From Diploscapter coronatus (taxonomy: Eukaryota > Nematoda > Chromadorea > Rhabditida > Rhabditidae): DNA of 64,000 bases. The position numbers were made by a program, and so were the translations under genes. The notes under the pieces are model-generated. The model was not told the DNA's origin and searched no databases. It saw only the letters and a list, made by a program, of their open reading frames with translations. Below, in pieces: positions 47,380 through 59,700 of the stretch. Within the stretch, counting starts at the first letter, position 1, and the number at the start of each line of letters is the position of its first letter. The stretch spans positions 32,697,201-32,761,200 of the forward strand of contig OZ038422.1 of the NCBI GenBank assembly GCA_964036155.1, in the 5' to 3' direction.

Positions 47380-50300
47380 TCAAATTGTCGAAGGGAAAGG
47401 CGAAGAATTGCGGCGAGCGCCTTTCTTGTCGAGCGCATTGTCCGCGGCCTCCTTCTTGCGCCACTTCGTTCGTCTGTTCTGGAACCAGACCTGCAAAATA
47501 ATGACAATTATTTTATTCTATTCTACTAGATTTTACTAATTTTTTGCTTACAGTTAGTATTCTAGTAAACTTTTAATTTGTTCTCAAATCACCTATAAAA
47601 TAAGACAACTGTTCTGAGCTTGTCTAGATATTTGGAGACACTTATGGGAATTAAACTGACCAAAATTTGCTCTGAAAATTTTAAAGATCTCCAGACTATC
47701 CTTCTTATAGTAGGGCGTTGTTATTTGTAAGAGTTGAACTTATGCTATATTTAAATATTTTAGCCCCCGGACTTAGTGATTTCATGTATCCTTGTGGGAT
47801 CATTATTCCAAAAACCATTTCTCCAAATGTCAAATTTCAAATTTAACATTTATGAATCAACATAGACACTTGAATTTAAAGTCTAATAGATATGATTATT
47901 GGGAGACTAAACACTCCGCGCTCGGTAAGAAAATCGTAATTCGTTTCAAATCCTTTTTGCGAATAACAAATTAGGCTAGCACAGTAATCCCTGCGCCAAT
48001 AGTACATTTATCGAATCATTTTTAGTGGGAGGGTCTCCTTGAATTCGACGAATTTGATCGCGATAAGAGAGTATAATTCATCAAGTACTAGGATTATTTG
48101 TTATAATTTGGGGGATTTTTGAAGGAAATTTATTCAAATTTGGATGATAATAAGCTGGAATCTAATTCTTTATGTTCTGAGCACTCTACCATATTATAAT
48201 TTTCGAGATTGGGCATAACATCTATCTTTCAATTTTGCAAAAATAACGAACTAATTGATAGTGAAGCATGCACATACTTTGATGGTACGCAGTTTTTATT
48301 ATTGAAGTGGATAAGTAGAGATTTTGTGAGGGAGGATAATCTTGTTTTTAAAGCGATGAATGTTTTTATCGTATAAAAAGTCTAATCCCTCTATGATAAG
48401 ATACTGTATTCTTATTAAAAAAAAGGCTTTCTAAATTAGGCTAACTTTTGTGAATTTTGTAAGAAATTTTATTTTAAGAATCTAAATTTAGGGGTAATTT
48501 TGAATTTCAAAAAAATTTTCTAAATTTTATGAGAACTTTTAGCGTTTTGACTTCCTGGAAATTCTTGAATCCCCAATTTCATTCAATTCCAAATGATGCA
48601 CGCGCAATCGTTTTATTCAATATGAAAGTCTCTATTGTGATAAAATTCGTTTTAAATCCTCTGACTTTCAATAAGCTTGAATAGGCCCGGAGTCCGTAAA
48701 TGGGCGTTTTCTTTTTGAAATTCACAATTCAATTTGACTCTGGGGAACGGATATAAGGAGGATTTATAGGATAGTCTAGAGAAAGAAAAATAAGGAGATA
48801 GTTAGAAGCTCCTATATAATTAGAGAAACAGATAGGTTAGATAGTAGGAAATATCGTGAATTTTTAAAAGAGATCAGAGATTCTGAAATTAGAGAAATAA
48901 TATGGGATTTTGTGGGGATAGAGAAAAACGCTGAGAGAGAATATTGAATTTTGAGAGGGGCCAGGGAAAATTGGAATGATGTCCATTCTATGCAAATGAG
49001 CAACAGATGATGCGCACTATTAGAACAAGTCTATTTGAGCTGGATAAAAGGCAGATGCGACGAAATATAGAACCATTATTAGAGGGATCAGAGAAATAAA
49101 GCTAAGGGAATAAAATAGGAACACTCCATGAATCGCTAATTTACGATATTGGACATGACAGCGCATTTTGGTAGAGCACAGATAATTCATAATTTGTCAT
49201 GATCCGCCCAAATTGGTTAGAGGAGCCATATAAATTGGATGAGTAACCATTTATACTAAATTGGATTGGAACTAAGTTGCTGTATTTTAGCTATTAGACT
49301 TGAAATAATGCAATTTTTCATAAGTACTTGAGCATTTTATGCTAAATGTTAGGAATGATGGTCGAAAACTTTGCCGCATTCCCTAATAGTTCCCCATAGT
49401 TCACCCAAATCTCATCCCCATATAAATAAAGGAAATAAATATCCTTTTAGCACATCGGCGTGTATCTATCGCATAATATCTAAGGATATAAGGATATCCG
49501 CGCGCGCGCGCACACATCTTATTGTAGGGGGTCATAAACCATATCTCTTCGCACCTTTTTAGGCAAATCTCTTTCGGTCTCTTCTAAACGAGAGCTATTT
49601 CATTTTGAATACCATAATCTGACCTCATTGTATCAATGAATCATAATTCCTCATATCTAAACACACAGAACACGGAATCTATTTTTCTTTGTCACTCATT
49701 CGGAGGCCGCAATTACAATTTAACGATTTAACGCCGCTAGCTCTCGTTGACGGGTGTAAACGAAGGACGCGTTGCAAGATTACAAAGTACGTCTAATGAA
49801 AAACGCCGCTGGGCTATAAAAATACGGGAAACGTTTTTTCTTTCTGAGGAGGAAAATCTTGCGCAATATGCAGCTAATTATCGGAAGATTTGAAACAATG
49901 ATAGGCAAAATTATACGGTAAGACTAAAATGTTGCTAAATTGCCAAAAATAAATGGTGGGGCGCTTGGTGAGAAAATTTAGCGAAGAACCCTTGATAGAT
50001 TTTGTTTCAAGTCTTTATTTGCGCTAATATTGTTGCATTTTGAAGATTCCCTTAATTTTCCAAGTTTTATGGAATTTCGATGATTTTCCCAGGCCCAAAG
50101 TTTCAGGCAGAATCATCATCCCCTCTCCCCATTTTATGCGTTTTTATGATTCAGACCCCATTGTTCGAACTTTCTACTGAACAGGATGAAAGTTGTGTGT
50201 GTGTGTGTTGCGATTTTCGAAAGAAGAGAATTTATGAGATAGAAAATCGTCGTCCATTCATATTTTGATTAGATTTCACTGCGAGGTTATTCATTTGCAT

Positions 50301-53300
50301 AGGGATTTTGGAAATCGGATTTTTAAGATATAGGCAGAAGAAGACTTTATGCTATTCACGCCTACTTATTTTCAAAGAAAATTTGTTCTAAGATATTTAC
50401 CTTGACTTGACTTTCAGTCATGTTGAGTTCTTGGGCCAATTGAGCCCGGTCGGCTCCCGCCAAATACTTGGTCTGTTCGAAGCGCTTTTCCAACATGAAA
50501 ATCTTAAAATCAACCTTTTAACAACGAACATAATGCAAACTGCACACCTGTTGACCGTTAAACGTCGGACGGCTCTGTTTCTTCTGTAGGTTGAGTGAAT
50601 TTGGAGATAGCGCCAGGGGGTGAGAAATTCTGCCGAGCGATGCCAAGTTTGGAGATCCATTAGAAAGACCGGCTAGCAGGTTGAACGGTGGCGATAATAG
50701 GGGATTTCTTGAGGCTAAAAATTAGAAATTAGATTTTGATACAGTATCTTCTTCTTCATATTTAGCTTTCGTGATGTGTATTTTTAGCGCTTCCTCAGAC
50801 TTTATGATATTTTATCGGAGAAAAAGTCGTCGGCTTATTGACAATTCCGCTAACAATTGTTGCGGTGTAAAATTGGAGCGCATTCAAAGGGGCTCTTGCC
50901 CGCGATTATTTGCTCGGAAAAGATATTATTTCCCTGGGAAAAAATGCGAAAAGACCCCCAAATCATCGTGCTTTTTCATGGTTAACATGTTGCTTTTCGC
51001 AGGCCTTTATCGTGTTATTTTTAGCGAAGCGCTGCCGCTTACTCCCTCAAATATTATTCCAATTTTCTCCCCTCGCATTTAGTGCGATTCGTTTTACAGC
51101 GGACTCACTTAGCTACAGTATCCCGCCACTTCATATTCTAAAATCTGGCGAAAAAGCTCTAAATAAAATCCGAGCTTCTGGTGAATGCAAAGTTTATAGT
51201 CAAATAGATTGAGTTATATTTGAGATTTTATGAGTGTTCTGGACTCGATCACTTATATTCTTTAGTGCATAAAAGTCAGACGGAGAGGAAAGAGACGCGA
51301 TTAGTTTCGTGAAGACACGACAGCTAATAAATGTGAATTGTGGTTTTGTTGCTAGAACGTATGGACATAAAAACGCACACATAAATTAGTGCGTTTTTAG
51401 AGATTGATTGAAATGAAAAGTTAGACATGAGTCTAAGGGCTATAAAAAGAGAACGCGAAACGATTTGTTTAGGGGGATTAATCAAGGCCAATCACGGATC
51501 CATTAGAATAAGACTCATAAAAACAGGAAAGACCTTGGCTATCGAACTTATCCTTTCCAATCAACAAAAAGCGACTACATATCCAAGTCAAACAATACCC
51601 AACCAACTGTGAAATGTGGATTGTATGACTTCCTGCTTGCGCTCTGGTATTCTTCATTGTGGAAGAAGTTATAGAGGAAGAATTGCGATTGGAGCGCAAT
51701 TACCTACGACCAATTTGGCACCGGTGTGCAATGTCAATATCACATTCCCCATTTGGATAATATCATAATCAAACAATGGAATCATCGTTTACGATCGTTT
51801 TTGCAAAAATAAGATCAGAAATGAATACGATCGAGTTATTTCGTCACATTGGTATTTACCTGAGTCTGCCTGGAATCGGTTGGCCGCTGCGTTGCTCATG
51901 TTCAGCTGCTGACTCAGGAGAAGCATATAGGCGTTCTGAAATATAACCTTTGAATTTGAAGTTGCTATTTAAAACAATTGTCATTCCCCATTCTGTTGCA
52001 ATTTATTTTGCTGCCTCTCCACTTCGGTGATTCCGATGAAATATATGAGTTTTTATTAACTCTATTTGACTGCGAGGCATATAAATCGAAATTCATGTCG
52101 CGAGTGTGTGCACGAGCGCGATTAAATGGCCGACTTTTATGATCGTAAAACGAGTCGTCGGTTGGTAATAATCGTGCCCGGAGAGATTGATATTATTGGT
52201 GACCATGTTACAATGAGTCAGACCGGATATAGCAAATATGAGGATATGAACGTTAATCCGGGGGCCTTATCAATTTATAATTATCCGCATGTGGAAATGC
52301 ACCAATGCACTATATTCTAATGACTAGATTATTCGCCAATAGCCCAGGTTGCTGCTGGTTTGAAAGCACATGTGTGCAAAACATGCAGAGAGAGAGAGAG
52401 GCATATAATAGTCGGATAATTACAAAGCAGCTTAACACTTCATCATCGGAGATTTAAGCAACGCATATTAATCGTATATATGACTAGAGCGAAATAATAT
52501 ACGAGTTTAGGATGAAGTTAAGAAATTCGAGATTAACTTCAGAGATAAAAATAGAATGGCGTTGACAACCTCATTGAAATCTGAGATCAACTTCTATTAA
52601 CAATATTGAAGCTGGGAAAGCTTTATGAATTTTGGGTAGAATTGGAAAGAAAAAAAAACTGCTACCTGCAGTGCAGCCGCATCGTTCAGTCCGGGAATCG
52701 CCAATCCGGCATCCAAACTTGGCGTCGTCACGACCGGGGGAAATAAAAATTGCGCCGGAAATAGGGAGGTTGATGGGGACCTAAAATCGGATTTTCAAAA
52801 CATTCCCGAGAAATTGAGACTGCTCACACATGCTCCTCCTCTGTCGAACCACACCGTCCGGAAACGTCGTCTTCCGAGACTGAGCAGGTGCTAAAATTAT
52901 CATAATGTGTTAATTTGAATTTTTGGAGCTCGGAGTTTTGAACAGAGTAAATTCTCGATACACTTGATTATGCATGAATGGGATATTTGGATACCCCCTC
53001 TTCATGCATTCTTGCATAAGACATAATCACTATGTCTTGCATATATGGAATCTTCTATATGGTCCACACATGCTAATTGACCGTATAATGCGGCTGGTTA
53101 ATGAGGCTTGGACAGTCTATTCGGTTAGTGCTATTTTGGATTGGCTAACCTCAAGGGGCTATGGTTTTTCGTCGCATGCAGCAGAGAGGAGATGCTGTAT
53201 GATGATTTCTTTGAGTCTTCTTTCGACGATTCATCACCGCACTGAAAATTTTTAATTGGAAAATTATATTATGCTCAGAAGAATTATTTGTGAGGAAAAT

Positions 53301-53681
53301 TTTCGATGAATAATACCGTATTCTCTCTAACTAAAGTGTATCTCTATTCGAAGGGCACTCTAATAGTAGGACACCTCCGAAATGGCAAAACTACCCAATA
53401 CCCAACTCAAATAATTTCGGAAAGTCTTTTATGACGTTCTTTCGAGTGTATTGAGTGGATTTAGTGTGTGATTTGCAGTGATTATGATCATTAGATGAGG
53501 AGTTATGATGGTTTGAAAATTTAGAATTTTTCAAAAATTAAAGGATTGAAGGGTAGAAGGGCATGTCCTTCAATTGGGGAGAATACAGCAATTGATCTTC
53601 TATGATTTCGACTTCACCATTTGGCAAAGAGGGAAAATTCTCAATTAAAGTTTTTTTTCCAAAAATTTTTTACCTGTCCAT
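47380..53681 (-). CDS. cog-1: NKX6-class homeodomain transcription factor
   Basis: Seven minus-strand exons: 53674-53681, 52828-52890, 52666-52780, 51860-51935, 50548-50714, 50401-50502, 47380-47490; 213 residues. The homeodomain lies at about residues 122-181: [48 protein letters not shown]. The NKX6 signature FEQTKYLAG, the TESQVK stretch and Gln50/Asn51 of the recognition helix are all present, so it should bind TAAT-type sites as NKX6 proteins do. C. elegans COG-1 acts in vulval and ASE neuron fate. The N-terminal half is acidic, then Pro/Ser/Leu-rich. The start is set by phase: exon 2 needs two preceding bases, which only ATGGACAG at 53674-53681 supplies without a stop. Two earlier ATGs in the same exon lie in another frame. 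Introns total over 5 kb; the last (47491-50400) splits the homeodomain before Val45, a junction seen in many NK-class genes. Confidence 0.88.
49499..49515. repeat. CG/CA alternating tract
   Basis: CGCGCGCGCGCGCACACA-type alternating sequence in the last cog-1 intron. Confidence 0.75.
50194..50208. repeat. TG microsatellite
   Basis: About seven TG units in the last cog-1 intron, some 190 bases below the homeodomain exon at 50401-50502. Confidence 0.8.
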
Positions 53682-53736
53682 TAGACGGACTAGCGCTGCT
53701 GGGCTGTTCGGTGTCGTGATCTTGACTCATCAACAT
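50660..53736 (-). CDS. Overlapping alternative reading frame in cog-1 5' exons (or start of a second isoform)
   Basis: Beginning at ATG 53736 (a second ATG at 53730), a frame other than the homeodomain frame reads [20 protein letters not shown]. It then stays open through the same splice junctions (53674-53736, 52828-52890, 52666-52780, 51860-51935) to a TAA at 50660-50662, 123 codons in all. It starts upstream of the inferred cog-1 ATG. Its first exon ends in phase 0, so skipping the next two exons to reach 51935 would place MLMSQ... in frame with the homeodomain, giving a second COG-1 N-terminus. Either reading would explain why this exon looks coding in this frame. I cannot tell which from sequence alone. 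Confidence 0.4.
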
Positions 53737-56700
53737 AGTAGATCCTAAAATTTGAAATTAATAAAAATTCGAAATTTGCCTATCAAGCTAAAAACACGCG
53801 ACGACATGATGTGATATCAATAGATTGTGCAATATAATACTGATCTAGAAAAACTATATTAGGAAATAGATCCCCATTATTACAATGAGAAAGTGCGTAT
53901 TTCTTGTCGTGTCTCAATAATCATAAGCCCCTATGGGAGGGTGCGTGCACGCAAGAAATTTCATAATTAGATATTAGTCACGGCGTCATCGAAAACTATC
54001 TATCTATCGTCAGGGCATTTTTAACAGAAAATTAATTATTTCTTAATTGAGCGCACCCTTTAACGCCCGTAAATATTGAGAATGACAGGTTTTTCGCAGC
54101 TAGGGAAAATTGATGATATGAAATTATTTGGGGGTATCGGTGCGAAAATAGGTTGTGAAATTATGGGGACTTCATTACATATACGAGATATGTGATTTTA
54201 GAAATCGCAATATAAATGGGAATAAACGAGGAGGGAATAATACTAATAGTGAAATGATAAGATAGGGATATAGGGATGTAAGATGAAAGCTCTGAGATAT
54301 GAAAGGTATTGAAATACGCTGAATAACTAGCCATTGAAGTATTGAGATGAAGCCCTATACAAAATACGGGGCAATTTTGAAATGAAATGAGCAGAGACAG
54401 CCGCCACGATATTTTGCGCATTTTAACAAATGAAAAGATTATATCACTCCCGAGTGAAATTACAGATCATTCCAGAAATAATAAACGTCGAAATATTGGA
54501 TATTTTAGATAGAAAATGTCGAGGGATTCAAATTTTCGCGGCGACAGACGCCTAGACAGAAAACGAAAATCCCGTGATAAAAGACCCGCTTAGCGGATAA
54601 TCACTGGACAAATTTGTGAATTGTAAAATGAATTAAATTAGAGTGGCTATTAAAATTTATTTTATCTCAGATACTCTAAATCGTTATGATATCTACGGGA
54701 TTTCGGCTCAAATTTCAGTATATTTAGGCTTAACCGTGACTTTGCATAAGTACATAGCTTGATATACGGATAATCATGGCTATATTAGGCCGGATTGGAA
54801 AATTTTAACATGTTATGATGAACAGAGGGTGGCAGAAAATTGGTGAAATAGCGTGAAAGTCGGTGAAAACTATGAAAATTTTTGCAAACATCGGGGAATG
54901 TTATTTTGGTGATAATTTGATAAAATTTTTTCGCGCGCTAGAGCGTCTAGGAATTATATGAAAGATAAGGAATTGGATTGCATATCAGGTGATAATTTCG
55001 AATTTTCAAATTGAAGAGAGCTATTTATCGCAATTTTTCGCTCTTATCCTTTCCTATTTTGGTCGTTCATTTGACTAACAAATCAAGAACTGTGAGAATT
55101 AACACTAAAATGGACATTATCAAAGCCTATCTATCAACAGCAAAGGCTATTGAAATGAATAATATTTATGAGGAATCGTATATATGCAATTTCTGAGGTT
55201 TGGAACTAATGAAATCCAATTAGTCTGTTTGCAAAGCATCTCATGGATTGGTTGCAATTGTGATCTGTGAGAGATAAATTGAGTTAAAGCTCGCTTTCAA
55301 AACAGTACCCTTCCCTTGGACAACGGGCCGGCACGGAGACGTATCGGGTCCGTTTGCATTTACTGTTAGTTACAGACGGCTACAGGAGATAATTTACCCA
55401 TTTTCACCGTGCCCGCAACAATAGGAGTGAAAATCGATCAGTTTTCACCAGTTACCTCTCGTACCTACTAATGAATGCGAACGGGTCCGATACGTCGCCA
55501 TATCGGTCCGTTGTACAAAGGTAGAGTAGGCCCAAAATATCAATGTAATTCTATTCTACCGTATGATTACAACCATAGTGTCATTTGCAGTAGCTGCTAT
55601 GCTAGAGTAATGAGAAATGGACGAAGCACGTCTCCCAAAAATTAGTTTCTGATATTTGACATAAAAGAGGAGCCGCAATGAGAAATAGTTAGGAAACTTT
55701 AGAGAAGAAAAAGATGCAAAGATAGGGGAATTGTAGAGAGACTATGATTCAGTGAGAGAGCGATAGGCGATCGATGTTATTAAAAATGATCAGACTCTCT
55801 CACTCTCTATATTGTATTACTGTATTACACATTCTAGAAAGAGATAGGGGCATTTTGAATTGCAATAGAAAATATGAGTACTGGTACATGGAGAAAGTAA
55901 TTGCATATCATGATATGAACATTTGAAAATAGAAAATAATTTAACCTTGATGGGTTATTTTTAAAAATCTACTTTTCAAAAATGACCTTTTTTGTTGTTG
56001 AAAATCCGGTCTTTAATATCGATGCAAATATATGGGTACTGGTATTGAGAAAGTAATTGAAAATCATGACATGGGTATTTAAAATAGTTTATGAAAATGT
56101 ATTATTTCAAAAATAATTCTCCTATTCGGAAAATTCCATAAAATCTTTGAAAGGCCTATCGCTGAATAATAGAAAATTAGCGCTCTCGAGTGTTAATGGC
56201 ATTTTTTGCGCTCTAAAATAACTATAGGTGATATATAAAACGGCGTACAAAGTGTCCCGTATATATATATAAAATATATTGAGATATAAATGAGTGTAAA
56301 TGATGTAAAACGAGAATAGTTGGATGGAGAAATCACATTTAATGAGATATTGAGAGCGCGCAGGCGAATATGATGAGGCTTCGCTGTGCAAAAGACAATT
56401 TTCAAATGAGGAAAACACAAATTTAACTATATAGAGACGTATATCATTTCTAGACAACTTTGGCCATTCATACTTGGACAAGTGCGAACGTTTTTGTCAG
56501 GTTCAAAATGGCACATTAAATATTTTTTCTCGGAAATTTCAAAGATTGACGAAGCTTCAAAGAATAATCATAGGAGAGTCAGATCTTTAAATTTTCTTCG
56601 TAAAAATAACTTGATCGATCTAAAATTTTTAATTTAAAACATACAATAGTTTGATTATTATTTCAAAAATTTGAGAAGGAAATAATACATAATAAAAATT

Positions 56701-59700
56701 TTTGCAAGAAGTGCAAACACATAAAAAAAAAAATGCTGCAGAAATAAGTTAGACGTTCAAGCAACTTTGTAACTTGAGTCCGAATTCTTGATGAGAGTTA
56801 TAACTGGAAATCGACCGTTTAAGGCTATCATCGAGAGAGATCGAAATAGTAAGGGGATAGAAAAAGACACGAAGAAAGAATGATGAGGCTCTCGATTGCA
56901 TTTGAACGGTGGGCGTGGTCGGCCAATGAAAAGGCTTTCGGTTCAGGAAGAAAGTGCGGAAATATTGCGGCTGAAAGAAATTCGGAAAGAAGAACATCTC
57001 AGCATTTTCCAAAAATCTACTCGCGAAAAATCTCTCATCAGAAATTTGATTAGATACGGTAGCGTTCAGAAAAATTTTAATTTACTTGAAAGTTTTAGGG
57101 TTTTTTTTATGAATTCGATGAAAATAGAAAATACGGCAATAATTTCGATATTTGACGTATTTCAAATACGCTTGAAATCGATTTCTCCATTTATAGGATT
57201 GAAGAAGGAAAAAGTTAGGCAAACGTTCACCCCGATAGAAGTTATATTGACGCGTTTTCAGGAAGGCGAGGGAGAAACATATTCAAATAGAGGGCGAAAG
57301 TTATATATTGAAATTGGACAAACTGTATGAAATAGAGTTTGGAGAGAAACTATATTATAATAGATATAACGCGAGTTAGTTTTCGCACCATAAAAAGGGA
57401 ATTGATATGTTCGATGATTTTTCGATTACATTTTGGGGAGCGATTTTGGCTCCGCCCATCTTTTTACTGGACTTACTTCTTCTCTAGAAAGTGCGTGATA
57501 TTTCCTAGCCGGTCATAAAAAATTTCCATGGCAATTCACTCATGAAATATGTGTAGTTTTGAAAGAATAATAACTTATCTTGCTGAATTTAGTAAGATGG
57601 ACGTAAATGTCTTGAAATTCAGAATTAGGCATATCTTTCCTCACTAATTGAGTTTGTTGTTAGGTTGTTCAAGAGCGTTTTTCGAGGACTGAACTAACTT
57701 ATTTCTTATTTCGCTCGCGTCTAAATTATCGTTATTACATCAGGTATACGGTAGTCAAATTACTCTTCGTTTTATGTACTTGAATTTGGAATTCAAGATT
57801 TTTGAGAATTCCGATTTTTGATTTATTATATGATAAAGCATAGGGTTGCGAAACGGATGTGATACGGCGGAGGATATTTGAGATTTTTAATTGCGGCTGA
57901 CTGGTCCAATTTTCATCTCTTGGTGCAGGATTTTCAAGGCTTGAGATGTGTCTGTTTCTTTTGGTCTCTCTCGCTTTTTCTACAAATAATCCGCAGATGT
58001 GACAATTTGCGCGTTGATGTTCTGGCCAGCCAAGCTTCTGCCAAACGGCCTATAATCGCGCTTTCAACACATTGAAATTGTAGACATTAGGGGATTTTCG
58101 GATATAGAAAAGATGGGAAGGAAATTTGGGATAAGCCAAATGATAGAGAACTAAGAAGCAGAACATTGGATAGAGTTAGAAATAATGAAAAATTTTGAGA
58201 TGGGTAAAGATCTAGAACATTCAGAGGAAATACAAGATTCGATAGAAGACAAGATGGGAATAAGCTCATCTTTTAGCTTTATCTATTGTCCTCTCAACCC
58301 GCAAGAACTCCATTTACAAGTACGCGAATAAACGATAAATCCGCTAGAGAAGCAGAAATCTGAGAAATATCGAAGGAGAATTGGACTTCAATAAAAATTT
58401 GCCCTGAAGTTGACACCCTATGATTTTATGGCCTGATCATAAAAATAACAACAAATCTGTGTGAATTTTTGGGGACTCGGGGTTTTCTAAGAATGGATAG
58501 GATGGAATTGTAAAATTTTTGTTTCGAATAGTGCAAAATGTGATGGGGATTGCGCAATTTCGATTTTGAGACAATTTGAGAAAAAAATGTTCGACGAAAA
58601 AGATAAAATTTTTGGAAAACGAATAAAACGACCCAAGCGATAAAAAAAGACGTCGAGAATCTTTTCGGAAGTCCATATTCGGGCTTTTATCGGGCCCATT
58701 GTCAAAATTCCCTTTTTGATAGGCCTGATTAGACCCGATTGTAGCGGAGTTTAAAAGCCGCTGAAAAGTTTCCGGGCCCCATTTTTCCAACGAGGAAATT
58801 TTTTCTCGGGGAAACGTTCAGAAGTTTTCAGAGAAGATAAGTTTTATGGGGGAATTATGAAAGTTTCGAAACTTGAAAATGAGCGTTTATATTTTGAGAT
58901 CGGCAGAAAAAACCCGCACATGTTAGAGACCGTGTCTGTAAGGGGCTCTGTATAAACGATCTCATTTGGTTTTAGACTGTCATAGGCCGTAAAATATCGC
59001 TTTTTCTTGTTCAATTATAAACGAACCCTCTCTAAAATTATGAAATTTTGACTTCAATTTAGCAATGCTATATGATTTTCGAGTTATCATACCTAATCTT
59101 CATCATTAGGAAGTGAGATTCAAATTCTGGACTGAAAAACAGCAATGTTGGGAGAAAAAAGGCATTCTCTTAAATGCTATTTCCTGGAAACAAAGGCGCT
59201 AGCGCTCCTCAGCTAGTTGAACGCGCTTATTCAGCCTATCTCTGGGAACTACAGTAATAAAACGCTCAGAAATTACTCATTATCCCTTCCTTCTCTCATT
59301 TTTCAAAACTCTCTATTCAACTTCTTTCCACTCATATTTTCGAGTGAAAAAACGTAGGTTTCCAAGCTTTGTTGCGATTCATAATACTGAGAAAATCGAT
59401 GAGAGAAGTTCAGAACAATGAAAACCTTTAAATTAAATTAAATTTCAAGTATAATCAAAACAAATTAAATTATGACATTTCGCGAAAAAACGTTCAAAAC
59501 AAGATTATTTGTTTTTAGAGAGGATGTAATGCTCATTAAATATTTAGTCTAGCGTTCTTCCATATGTTAGATTTTCGTTCAGTAATTTTCATCATTTTTA
59601 CGAGATTATATCATTAATGTACAGGAAATGCTAGATTATTCGAATGTGAGAGTTGAAAAGATGTGCAAAACCAATATATTGTGCAAAGAGTTGTATGACT

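Noticed and set aside
56896..57330. 144-codon plus-strand open frame upstream of cog-1
   Set aside because: Composition is like the surrounding AT-rich DNA after the first 50 codons, with no domain or splice signal; probably chance.
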